From Odiellus spinosus (lineage: Eukaryota > Arthropoda > Arachnida > Opiliones > Phalangiidae): a DNA stretch of 64,000 nt. Both the position numbers and the translations under genes were made by a program. The notes below the pieces were generated by a model. That model saw only the letters and a program-made list of their open reading frames with translations. It ran no database searches and had not been told where the DNA came from. Positions 1-10,306 of the stretch are shown here, one piece after another; positions within the stretch are counted from its first letter, which is position 1; each line of letters opens with the position of its first letter. The DNA is taken from positions 3,224,001 to 3,288,000 of the forward strand of contig OY987232.1 in the NCBI GenBank assembly GCA_963920705.1, in the 5' to 3' direction.

Positions 1-325
1 AATAATAAGAGTTTTCAAAAATCCGTTTAAAAACAAGAAAAATATGGCCAATTCAAGAAATCATACAATATCACAATAGTCAGATTTCAGATTTTAAAAA
101 TTCGCTTTTTGATATTAGATGTTTTTTTTTGAATTGGCCATATTTTCCATGTTTTTCAACGGATTTTCCAAAACTCTTGTTTTTTAGATAGACCAATATT
201 GGTTCTTTCGAACGGTGTTGATTTTGTCTAAATCGCTTAAACAACAAATGTTTTGTGTCCATTTGAATACAATAATCTCTGATTTTTAAGCGTTTTTGCT
301 TAATTTTAACCAATTTTATATTTGT
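1..325. repeat. Partial monomer at left edge (type B right arm)
   Basis: This is the right-hand 325 bp of a monomer cut by the window edge. It begins inside the left palindrome arm. It has the CACAATAGTCAG version of the centre and a nine-T tract after GATG. The right arm is type B with GGTTCTTTCGAACGG and the GAATACAATAATCTCTG tail, a subtype called B1 here. B1 recurs at 710, 4167, 6470, 9922 and 13359. The array therefore continues to the left of the window. Confidence 0.95.
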
Positions 326-1108
326 CACGTTTTGGCAATTTATACAAAACCAAAGTCATTCGAAAGAGCAAATAATGGACAGTCTAAATTATAAGAGTTT
401 TCAAAAATCCGTTTAAAAACAAGAAAAATATGGCCAATTCAAGAAATCATACAATATCAAAATAGTCAAATTTCAGATTTTAAAAATTCGCTTTTTGATA
501 TTAGATGTTTTTTTGAATTGGCCATATTTTCCATGTTTTTCAACGGATTTTCCAAAATTCTTGTTTTTTAGATAGACCAATATTTGTTCTTTTGATTGGT
601 GTTGATTTTGTCTAAATCGCTTAAAAATCAAATGTTTTGTGTCCATTTGAATCCAATAATTTTTGATTTTTAAGCGTTTTTGCTTAATTTTAGCCCATTT
701 TATATTTGTCACGTTTTGGCAATTTAGACAAAACTAAAGTCATTCGAAAGAGCAAATAATGGACAGTCTAAATAATAAGAGTTTTCAAAAATCCGTTTAA
801 AAACAAGAAAAATATGGCCAATTCAAGAAATCATACAATATCACAATAGTCAGATTTCAGATTTTAAAAATTCGCTTTTTGATATTAGATGTTTTTTTTT
901 GAATTGGCCATATTTTCCATGTTTTTCAACGGATTTTCCAAAACTCTTGTTTTTTAGATAGACCAATATTGGTTCTTTCGAACGGTGTTGATTTTGTCTA
1001 AATCGCTTAAAAAACAAATGTTTTGTGTCCATTTGAATACAATAATCTCTGATTTTTAAGCGTTTTTGCTTAATTTTAACCAATTTTATATTTGTCACGT
1101 TTTGGCAA

Positions 1109-1386
1109 TTTATACAAAACCAAAGTCATTCGAAAGAGCAAATAATGGACAGTCTAAATTATAAGAGTTTTGAAAAATCCGTTTAAAAACAAGAAAAATA
1201 TGGCCAATTCAAGAAATCATACAATATCAAAATAGTCAAATTTCAGATTTTAAAAATTCGCTTTTTGATATTAGATGTTTTTTTGAATTGGCCATATTTT
1301 CCATGTTTTTCAACGGATTTTCCAAAATTCTTGTTTTTTAGATAGACCAATATTTGTTCTTTTGATTGGTGTTGATTTTGTCTAAA
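1109..1386. repeat. Long imperfect palindrome inside the monomer (dyad 1)
   Basis: Bases x and 2495-x pair across a centre at 1247/1248, so the two arms of about 139 bp are symmetrical with no net insertion or deletion. The outer 108 bp of each arm is the better matched part. Comparing the consensus L2 left arm with a type A right arm by hand gives 86 of 108 identities after reverse complementing. The inner 36 bp match at 23 of 36, including AATATCAAAA paired with its complement. The same palindrome is present in every full-length monomer and is weaker in type C copies. It could form a hairpin or cruciform in single-stranded or supercoiled DNA. That is inferred from symmetry and is not shown. 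Confidence 0.9.
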
Positions 1387-1439
1387 TCGCTTAAAAATCA
1401 AATGTTTTGTGTCCATTTGAATCCAATAATCTTTGATTT

Positions 1440-1457
1440 TTAAGCGTTTTTGCTTAA
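1440..1457. repeat. Small hairpin at the second dyad, TTAAGCGTTTTTGCTTAA
   Basis: A perfect 6-bp stem with a GTTTTT loop lies at the junction between one inverted half and the next. It is intact in type A and most type B copies. In type C tails the left stem reads TTAACC while the right stem stays GCTTA, so two pairs of the stem are lost with no compensating change. A T run follows the stem, but the whole region is AT-rich and there is no gene here for a terminator to serve. Confidence 0.75.
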
Positions 1458-3398
1458 TTTTAGCCCATTTTATATTTGTCACGTTTTGGCAATTTAGACA
1501 AAACTAAAGTCATTCGAAAGAGCAAATAATGGACAGTCTAAATAATAAGAGTTTTCAAAAATCCGTTTAAAAACAAGAAAAATATGGCCAATTCAAGAAA
1601 TCATACAATATCTAAATAGTCAAATTTCAGATTTTAAAAATTCGATTTTTGATATTAGATGTTTTTTTTTGAATTGGCCATATTTTCCATGTTTTTCAAC
1701 GGATTTTCCAAAACTCTTGTTTTTTAGATAAACCAATATTGGCTCTTTCGAACGGTGTTCATTTTGTCTAAATCGCTTAAAAAACAAATGTTTTGTGTCC
1801 ATTTGAATCCAATAATCTCTGATTTTTAAGCGTTTTTGCTTAATTTTAACCAATTTTATATTTGTCACGTTTTGGCAATTTAGACAAAACCATAGTCATT
1901 CGAAAGAGCAAATAATGGACAGTCTAAATTATAAGAGTTTTCAATAATCCGTTTAAAAACAAGAAAAATATGGCCAATTCAAAAATCATACAATATCAAA
2001 ATAGTCTAATTTCAGATTTTAAAAATTCGATTTTTGATATTAGATGTTTTTTTTTGAATTGGCCATATTTTCCATGTTTTTCAACGGATTTTCCAAAACT
2101 CTTGTTTTTTAGATAGACCAATATTGGCTCTTTCGAACGGTGTTCATTTTGTCTAAATCGCATAAAAAACAAATGTTTTGTGTCCATTTGAATCCAATAA
2201 TCTCTGATTTTTAAGCGTTTTTGCTTAATTTTAACCAATTTTATATTTGTCACGTTTTGGCAATTTAGACAAAACCAAAGTCATTCGAAAGAGCAAATAA
2301 TGGACAGTCTAAATTATAAGAGTTTTCAAAAATCCGTTTAAAAACAAGAAAAATATGGCCAATTCAAGAAATCATACAATATCAAAATAGTCAAATTTCA
2401 GATTTTAAAAATTCGCTTTTTGATATTAGATGTTTTTTTGAATTGGCCATATTTTCCATGGTTATACACGTATTATCAAAAACTCTTGTTTTTTAGATAG
2501 ACCAATATTTGCTCTTTCGATTGGTATTGATTTTGTCTAAATCGCTAAAAAATCAAATGTTTTGTGTCCATTTGAATCCAATAATCTTTGATTTTAACCG
2601 TTTTTGCTTATTTAGCCCATTTTATATTTGTCACGTTTTGGCAATTTAGACAAAACCAAAGTCATTCGAAAGAGCAAATAATGGACAGTCTAAATTATAA
2701 GAGTTTTCAAAAATCCGTTTAAAAACAAGAAAAATATGGCCAATTCAAGAAATCATACAATATCAAAATAGTCAAATTTCAGATTTTAAAAATTCGATTT
2801 TTGATATTAGATGTTTTTTTTGAATTGGCCATATTTTCCATGGTTTTACACGTATTTTCAAAAACTCTTGTTTTTTAGATAGACCAATATTTGCTCTTTC
2901 GATTGGTATTGATTTTGTCTAAATCGCTTAAAAATCAAATGTTTTGTGTCCATTTGAATCCAATAATCTTTGATTTTTAACCGTTTTTGCTTATTTAGCC
3001 CATTTTATATTTGTCACGTTTTGGCAATTTAGACAAAACCAAAGTCATTCGAAAGAGCAAATAATGGACAGTCTAAATTACAAGAGTTTTCAAAAATCCG
3101 TTTAAAAACAAGAAAAATATGGCCAATTCAAGAAATCATACAATATCAAAATAGTCAAATTTCAGATTTTAAAAATTCGCTTTTTGATATTAGATGTTTT
3201 TTTGAATTGGCCATATTTTCCATGTTTTTCAACGGATTTTCCAAAATTCTTGTTTTTTAGATAGACCAATATTTGTTCTTTTGATTGGTGTTGATTTTGT
3301 CTAAATCGCTTAAAAATCAAATGTTTTGTGTCCATTTGAATCCAATAATCTTTGATTTTTAAGCGTTTTTGCTTAATTTTAGCCCATTTTATATTTGT

Positions 3399-3782
3399 CA
3401 CGTTTTGGCAATTTAGACAAAACCAAAGTCATTCGAAAGAGCAAATAATGGACAGTCTAAATTATAAGAGTTTTCAAAAATCCGTTTAAAAACAAGAAAA
3501 ATATGGCCAATTCAAGAAATCATACAATATCAAAATAGTCAAATTTCAGATTTTAAAAATTCGCTTTTTGATATTTGATGTTTTTTTGAATTGGCCATAT
3601 TTTCCATGTTTTTCAACGGATTTTCCAAAATTCTTGTTTTTTAGATAGACCAATATTGGTTCTTTCGAACGGTGTTGATTTTGTCTAAATCGCTTAAACA
3701 ACAAATGTTTTGTGTCCATTTGAATACAATAATCTCTGATTTTTAAGCGTTTTTGCTTAATTTTAACCAATTTTATATTTGT
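3399..3782. repeat. Chimeric monomer, A-to-B switch (duplication junction)
   Basis: This copy is type A through the left arm, the seven-T tract and TTCCAAAATTCTTG (3631-3636 is TTCTTG). From GGTTCTTTCGAACGG (about 3658) to its end it is type B1, with TTAAACAACAAATG exactly as in the copy at 1-325. The switch therefore lies between about 3637 and 3657. It is the expected product of unequal exchange between out-of-register monomers. It marks the left end of the 3457 bp duplicate. Confidence 0.8.
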
Positions 3783-5704
3783 CACGTTTTGGCAATTTAT
3801 ACAAAACCAAAGTCATTCGAAAGAGCAAATAATGGACAGTCTAAATTATAAGAGTTTTCAAAAATCCGTTTAAAAACAAGAAAAATATGGCCAATTCAAG
3901 AAATCATACAATATCAAAATAGTCAAATTTCAGATTTTAAAAATTCGCTTTTTGATATTAGATGTTTTTTTGAATTGGCCATATTTTCCATGTTTTTCAA
4001 CGGATTTTCCAAAATTCTTGTTTTTTAGATAGACCAATATTTGTTCTTTTGATTGGTGTTGATTTTGTCTAAATCGCTTAAAAATCAAATGTTTTGTGTC
4101 CATTTGAATCCAATAATTTTTGATTTTTAAGCGTTTTTGCTTAATTTTAGCCCATTTTATATTTGTCACGTTTTGGCAATTTAGACAAAACTAAAGTCAT
4201 TCGAAAGAGCAAATAATGGACAGTCTAAATAATAAGAGTTTTCAAAAATCCGTTTAAAAACAAGAAAAATATGGCCAATTCAAGAAATCATACAATATCA
4301 CAATAGTCAGATTTCAGATTTTAAAAATTCGCTTTTTGATATTAGATGTTTTTTTTTGAATTGGCCATATTTTCCATGTTTTTCAACGGATTTTCCAAAA
4401 CTCTTGTTTTTTAGATAGACCAATATTGGTTCTTTCGAACGGTGTTGATTTTGTCTAAATCGCTTAAAAAACAAATGTTTTGTGTCCATTTGAATACAAT
4501 AATCTCTGATTTTTAAGCGTTTTTGCTTAATTTTAACCAATTTTATATTTGTCACGTTTTGGCAATTTATACAAAACCAAAGTCATTCGAAAGAGCAAAT
4601 AATGGACAGTCTAAATTATAAGAGTTTTCAAAAATCCGTTTAAAAACAAGAAAAATATGGCCAATTCAAGAAATCATACAATATCAAAATAGTCAAATTT
4701 CAGATTTTAAAAATTCGCTTTTTGATATTAGATGTTTTTTTGAATTGGCCATATTTTCCATGTTTTTCAACGGATTTTCCAAAATTCTTGTTTTTTAGAT
4801 AGACCAATATTTGTTCTTTTGATTGGTGTTGATTTTGTCTAAATCGCTTAAAAATCAAATGTTTTGTGTCCATTTGAATCCAATAATCTTTGATTTTTAA
4901 GCGTTTTTGCTTAATTTTAGCCCATTTTATATTTGTCACGTTTTGGCAATTTAGACAAAACTAAAGTCATTCGAAAGAGCAAATAATGGACAGTCTAAAT
5001 AATAAGAGTTTTCAAAAATCCGTTTAAAAACAAGAAAAATATGGCCAATTCAAGAAATCATACAATATCAAAATAGTCAAATTTCAGATTTTAAAAATTC
5101 GATTTTTGATATTAGATGTTTTTTTTGAATTGGCCATATTTTCCATGTTTTCAACGGATTTTCCAAAACTCTTGTTTTTTAGATAAACCAATATTGGCTC
5201 TTTCGAACGGTGTTCATTTTGTCTAAATCGCATAAAAAACAAATGTTTTGTGTCCATTTGAATCCAATAATCTCTGATTTTTAAGCGTTTTTGCTTAATT
5301 TTAACCAATTTTATATTTGTCACGTTTTGGCAATTTAGACAAAACCAAAGTCATTCGAAGGAGCAAATAATGGACAGTCTAAATTATAAGAGTTTTCAAA
5401 AATCCGTTTAAAAACAAGAAAAATATGGCCAATTCAAGAAATCATACAATATCAAAATAGTCAAATTTCAGATTTTAAAAATTCGCTTTTTGATATTAGA
5501 TGTTTTTTTGAATTGGCCATATTTTCCATGTTTTTCAACGGATTTTCCAAAATTCTTGTTTTTTAGATAGACCAATATTTGTTCTTTTGATTGGTGTTGA
5601 TTTTGTCTAAATCGCTTAAAAATCAAATGTTTTGTGTCCATTTGAATCCAATAATCTTTGATTTTTAAGCGTTTTTGCTTAATTTTAGCCCATTTTATAT
5701 TTGT

Positions 5705-8700
5705 CACGTTTTGGCAATTTAGACAAAACCAAAGTCATTCGAAAGAGCAAATAATGGACAGTCTAAATTATAAGAGTTTTCAAAAATCCGTTTAAAAACA
5801 AGAAAAATATGGCCAATTCAAGAAATCATACAATATCAAAATAGTCAAATTTCAGATTTTAAAAATTCGCTTTTTGATATTAGATGTTTTTTTGAATTGG
5901 CCATATTTTCCATGGTTTTACACGTATTTTCAAAAACTCTTGTTTTTTAGATAGACCAATATTTGCTCTTTCGATTGGTATTGATTTTGTCTAAATCGCT
6001 TAAAAATCAAATGTTTTGTGTCCATTTGAATCCAATAATCTTTGATTTTTAACCGTTTTTGCTTATTTAGCCCATTTTATATTTGTCACGTTTTGGCAAT
6101 TTAGACAAAACCAAAGTCATTCGAAAGAGCAAATAATGGACAGTCTAAATTATAAGAGTTTTCAAAAATCCGTTTAAAAACAAGAAAAATATGGCCAATT
6201 CAAGAAATCATACAATATCAAAATAGTCAAATTTCAGATTTTAAAAATTCGCTTTTTGATATTAGATGTTTTTTGAATTGGCCATATTTTCCATGTTTTT
6301 CAACGGATTTTCCAAAATTCTTGTTTTTTAGATAGACCAATATTTGTTCTTTTGATTGGTGTTGATTTTGTCTAAATCGCTTAAAAATCAAATGTTTTGT
6401 GTCCATTTGAATCCAATAATCTTTGATTTTTAAGCGTTTTTGCTTAATTTTAGCCCATTTTATATTTGTCACGTTTTGGCAATTTAGACAAAACCAAAGT
6501 CATTCGAAAGAGCAAATAATGCACAGTCTAAATAATAAGAGTTTTCAAAAATCCGTTTAAAAACAAGAAAAATATGGCCAATTCAAAAAATCATACAATA
6601 TCACAATAGACAGATTTCAGATTTTAAAAATTAGCTTTTTGATATTAGATGTTTTTTTTGAATTGGCCATATTTTCCATGTTTTTCAACGGATTTTCCAA
6701 AACTCTTGTTTTTTAGATAGACCAATATTGGTTCTTTCGAACGGTGTTGATTTTGTCTAAATCGCTTAAAAAACAAATGTTTTGTGTCCATTTGAATACA
6801 ATAATCTCTGATTTTTAAGCGTTTTTGCTTAATTTTAACCAATTTTATATTTGTCACGTTTTGGCAATTTATACAAAACCAAAGTCATTCGAAAGAGCAA
6901 ATAATGGACAGTCTAAATTATAAGAGTTTTCAAAAATCCGTTTAAAAACAAGAAAAATATGGCCAATTCAAGAAATCATACAATATCAAAATAGTCAAAT
7001 TTCAGATTTTAAAAATTCGCTTTTTGATATTAGATTTTTTTTGAATTGGCCATATTTTCCATGCTTTTCAACGTATTTTCCAAAATTCTTGTTTTTTAGA
7101 TAGACCAATATTTGTTCTTTTGATTGGTGTTGATTTTGTCTAAATCGCTTAAAAATCAAATGTTTTGTGTCCATTTGAATCCAATAATCTTTGATTTTTA
7201 AGCGTTTTTGCTTAATTTTAGCCCATTTTATATTTGTCACGTTTTGGCAATTTAGACAAAACCAAAGTCATTCGAAAGAGCAAATAATGGACAGTCTAAA
7301 TAATAAGAGTTTTCAAAAATCCGTTTAAAAACAAGAAAAATATGGCCAATTCAAGAAATCATACAATATCAAAATAATCAAATTTCTGATTTTAAAAATT
7401 CGATTTTTGATATTAGATGTTTTTTTTGAATTGGCCATATTTTCCATGTTTTTCAACGGATTTTCCAAAACTCTTGTTTTTTAGATAGACCAATATTGGC
7501 TCTTTCGAACGGTGTTTATTTTGTCTAAATCGCTTAAAAACAAATGTTTTGTGTCCATTTGAATCCAATAATCTCTGATTTTTAAGCGTTTTTGCTTAAT
7601 TTTAACCAATTTTATATTTGTCACGTTTTGGCAATTTAGACAAAACCAAAGTCATTCGAAAGAGCAAATAATGGACAGTCTAAATTATAAGAGTTTTCAA
7701 AAATCCGTTTAAAAACAAGAAAAATATGGGCAATTCAAGAAATCATACAATATCAAAATAGTCAAATTTCAGATTTTAAAAATTCGCTTTTTGATATTAG
7801 ATGTTTTTTTGAATTGGCCATATTTTCCATGTTTTTCAACGGATTTTCCAAAATTCTTGTTTTTTAGATAGACCAATATTTGTTCTTTTGATTGGTGTTG
7901 ATTTTGTCTAAATCGCTTAAAAATCAAATGTTTTGTGTCCATTTGAATCCAATAATCTTTGATTTTTAAGCGTTTTTGCTTAATTTTAGCCCATTTTATA
8001 TTTGTCACGTTTTGGCAATTTAGACAAAACCAAAGTCATTCGAAAGAGCAAATAATGGACAGTCTAAATTATAAGAGTTTTCAAAAATCCGTTTAAAAAC
8101 AAGAAAAATATGGCCAATTCAAGAAATCATACAATATCAAAATAGTCAAATTTCAGATTTTGAAAATTCGCTTTTTGATATTAGATTTTTTTTGAATTGG
8201 CCATATTTTCCATGCTTTTCAACGTATTTTCCAAAATTCTTGTTTTTTAGATAGACCAATATTTGTTCTTTTGATTGGTGTTGATTTTGTCTAAATCGCT
8301 TAAAAATCAAATGTTTTGTGTCCATTTGAATCCAATAATCTTTGATTTTTAAGCGTTTTTGCTTAATTTTAGCCCATTTTATATTTGTCACGTTTTGGCA
8401 ATTTAGACAAAACCAAAGTCATTCGAAAGAGCAAATAATGGACAGTCTAAATAATAAGAGTTTTCAAAAATCCGTTTAAAAACAAGAAAAATATGGCCAA
8501 TTCAAGAAATCATACAATATCAAAATAATCAAATTTCTGATTTTAAAAATTCGATTTTTGATATTAGATGTTTTTTTTGAATTGGCCATATTTTCCATGT
8601 TTTTCAACGGATTTTCCAAAACTCTTGTTTTTTAGATAGACCAATATTGGCTCTTTCGAACGGTGTTTATTTTGTCTAAATCGCTTAAAAACAAATGTTT

Positions 8701-10306
8701 TGTGTCCATTTGAATCCAATAATCTCTGATTTTTAAGCGTTTTTGCTTATTTTTAACCAATTTTATATTTGTCACGTTTTGGCAATTTAGACAAAACCAA
8801 AGTCATTCGAAAGAGCAAATAATGGACAGTCTAAATTATAAGAGTTTTCAAAAATCCGTTTAAAAACAAGAAAAATATGGCCAATTCAAGAAATCATACA
8901 ATATCAAAATAGTCAAATTTCAGATTTTAAAAATTCGCTTTTTGATATTAGATGTTTTTTTGAATTGGCCATATTTTCCATGTTTTTCAACGGATTTTCC
9001 AAAATTCTTGTTTTTTAGATAGACCAATATTTGTTCTTTTGATTGGTGTTGATTTTGTCTAAATCGCTTAAAAATCAAATGTTTTGTGTCCATTTGAATC
9101 CAATAATCTTTGATTTTTAAGCGTTTTTGCTTAATTTTAGCCCATTTTATATTTGTCACGTTTTGGCAATTTAGACAAAACCAAAGTCATTCGAAAGAGC
9201 AAATAATGGACAGTCTAAATTATAAGAGTTTTCAAAAATCCGTTTAAAAACAAGAAAAATATGGCCAATTCAAGAAATCATACAATATCAAAATAGTCAA
9301 ATTTCAGATTTTAAAAATTCGCTTTTTGATATTAGATGTTTTTTTGAATTGGCCATATTTTCCATGGTTTTACACGTGTTTTCAAAAACTCTTGTTTTTT
9401 AGATAGACCAATATTTGCTCTTTCGATTGGTATTGATTTTGTCTAAATCGTTTAAAAATCAAATGTTTTGTGTCCATTTGAATCCAATAATCTTTGATTT
9501 TTAACCGTTTTTGCTTATTTAGCCCATTTTATATTTGTCACGTTTTGGCAATTTAGACAAAACCAAAGTCATTCGAAAGAGCAAATAATGGACAGTCTAA
9601 ATTATAAGAGTTTTCAAAAATCCGTTTAAAAACAAGAAAAATATGGCCAATTCAAGAAATCATACAATATCAAAATAGTCAAATTTCAGATTTTAAAAAT
9701 TCGCTTTTTGATATTAGATGTTTTTTGAATTGGCCATATTTTCCATGTTTTTCAACGGATTTTCCAAAATTCTTGTTTTTTAGATAGACCAATATTTGTT
9801 CTTTTGATTGGTGTTGATTTTGTCTTTATCGCTTAAAAATCAAATGTTTTGTGTCCATTTGAATCCAATAATCTTTGATTTTTAAGCGTTTTTGCTTAAT
9901 TTTAGCCCATTTTATATTTGTCACGTTCTGGCAATTTAGACAAAACCAAAGTCTTTCGAAAGAGCAAATAATGCACAGTCTAAATAATAAGAGTTTTCAA
10001 AAATCCGTTTAAAAACAAGAAAAATATGGCCAATTCAAGAAATCATACAATATCACAATAGACAGATTTCAGATTTTAAAAATTAGCTTTTTGATATTAG
10101 ATGTTTTTTTTGAATTGGCCATATTTTCCATGTTTTTCAACGGATTTTCCAAAACTCTTGTTTTTTAGATAGACCAATATTGGTTCTTTCGAACGGTGTT
10201 GATTTTGTCTAAATCGCTTAAAAAACAAATGTTTTGTGTCCATTTGAATACAATAATCTCTGATTTTTAAGCGTTTTTGCTTAATTTTAACCAATTTTAT
10301 ATTTGT
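5705..10306. repeat. Block 2: nine-monomer (3452 bp) duplication enclosing a 1151 bp three-monomer repeat
   Basis: Starts and types: 5705 C, 6087 A, 6470 B, 6855 A-prime, 7238 B, 7622 A, 8006 A-prime, 8389 B, 8773 A, 9157 C, 9539 A, 9922 B. The triplet A-prime, B, A at 6855-8005 is repeated at 8006-9156, shift 1151. The B members share the rare TTTCTGATTTT. The set 5705, 6087, 6470 recurs at 9157, 9539, 9922, shift 3452. The copies at 6470 and 9922 share two private changes, AATGCACAGTC and CACAATAGACAG. All left arms are L1. Confidence 0.8.

Larger units (their letters stand above)
1096..1479. repeat. Reference monomer, type A (384 bp)
   Basis: A clean monomer used here to describe the internal order. 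It runs from the register word CACGTTTTGGCAA at 1096, through the left palindrome arm (1109-1246), the centre in CAGATTTTAAAAATTCG, and the right arm (1249-1386). Then come a segment with GTTTTGTGTCCATTTGAATCC, the small hairpin TTAAGC-GTTTTT-GCTTAA (1440-1457), and the TAGCCCATTTTATATTTGT tail. TGGCCA occurs twice at mirrored places, 1201-1206 and 1289-1294. The length is divisible by three, but stops in the frames inspected prevent any reading frame from crossing monomers. Confidence 0.9.
326..5704. repeat. Block 1: A/B/C monomers with a nine-monomer (3457 bp) duplication
   Basis: Monomer starts and right-arm types: 326 A, 710 B, 1096 A, 1480 B, 1866 B, 2251 C, 2632 C, 3015 A, 3399 A/B chimera, 3783 A, 4167 B, 4553 A, 4937 B, 5321 A. 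The run 326, 710, 1096, 1480 is repeated at 3783, 4167, 4553, 4937, each exactly 3457 bp later, including private features such as AAACTAAAG and the CACAATAGTCAG centre. The left end of the duplicated segment falls inside the chimeric monomer near 3640. The right end fades inside 4937-5320. All left arms are type L1. Confidence 0.8.

Noticed and set aside
1109..1386. Terminal inverted repeats of an insertion sequence or miniature transposon
   Set aside because: The palindrome fills most of each tandem unit, there is no flanking unique DNA or visible target duplication, and no transposase. A fold-back element as remote ancestor cannot be excluded.
1440..1465. Intrinsic transcription terminator (hairpin followed by T run)
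   Set aside because: The stem is only six pairs with four A/T pairs, the T run is expected from composition, and there is no gene upstream.
1734..1765. CENP-B box in the TTCGAACGG part of type B
   Set aside because: The CENP-B box needs TTCG, then an A at a fixed spacing, then CGGG. Type B has CGGTG too close to TTCG, and I saw no CGGG in the copies I read.
80..5707. Repeated minus-strand open frames of 79-85 codons (for example 80-328, 473-712, 850-1098) that look like a family of small lysine-rich proteins
   Set aside because: They begin at GTG (the complement of the conserved GTCAC), not ATG, in nearly all copies. Starting at the internal ATG leaves about 60 codons. Differences between A and B copies are mostly amino-acid-changing. 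Type C copies have a stop in the middle (from TTTTACACG), yet C is the commonest type. They are by-products of a conserved repeat.
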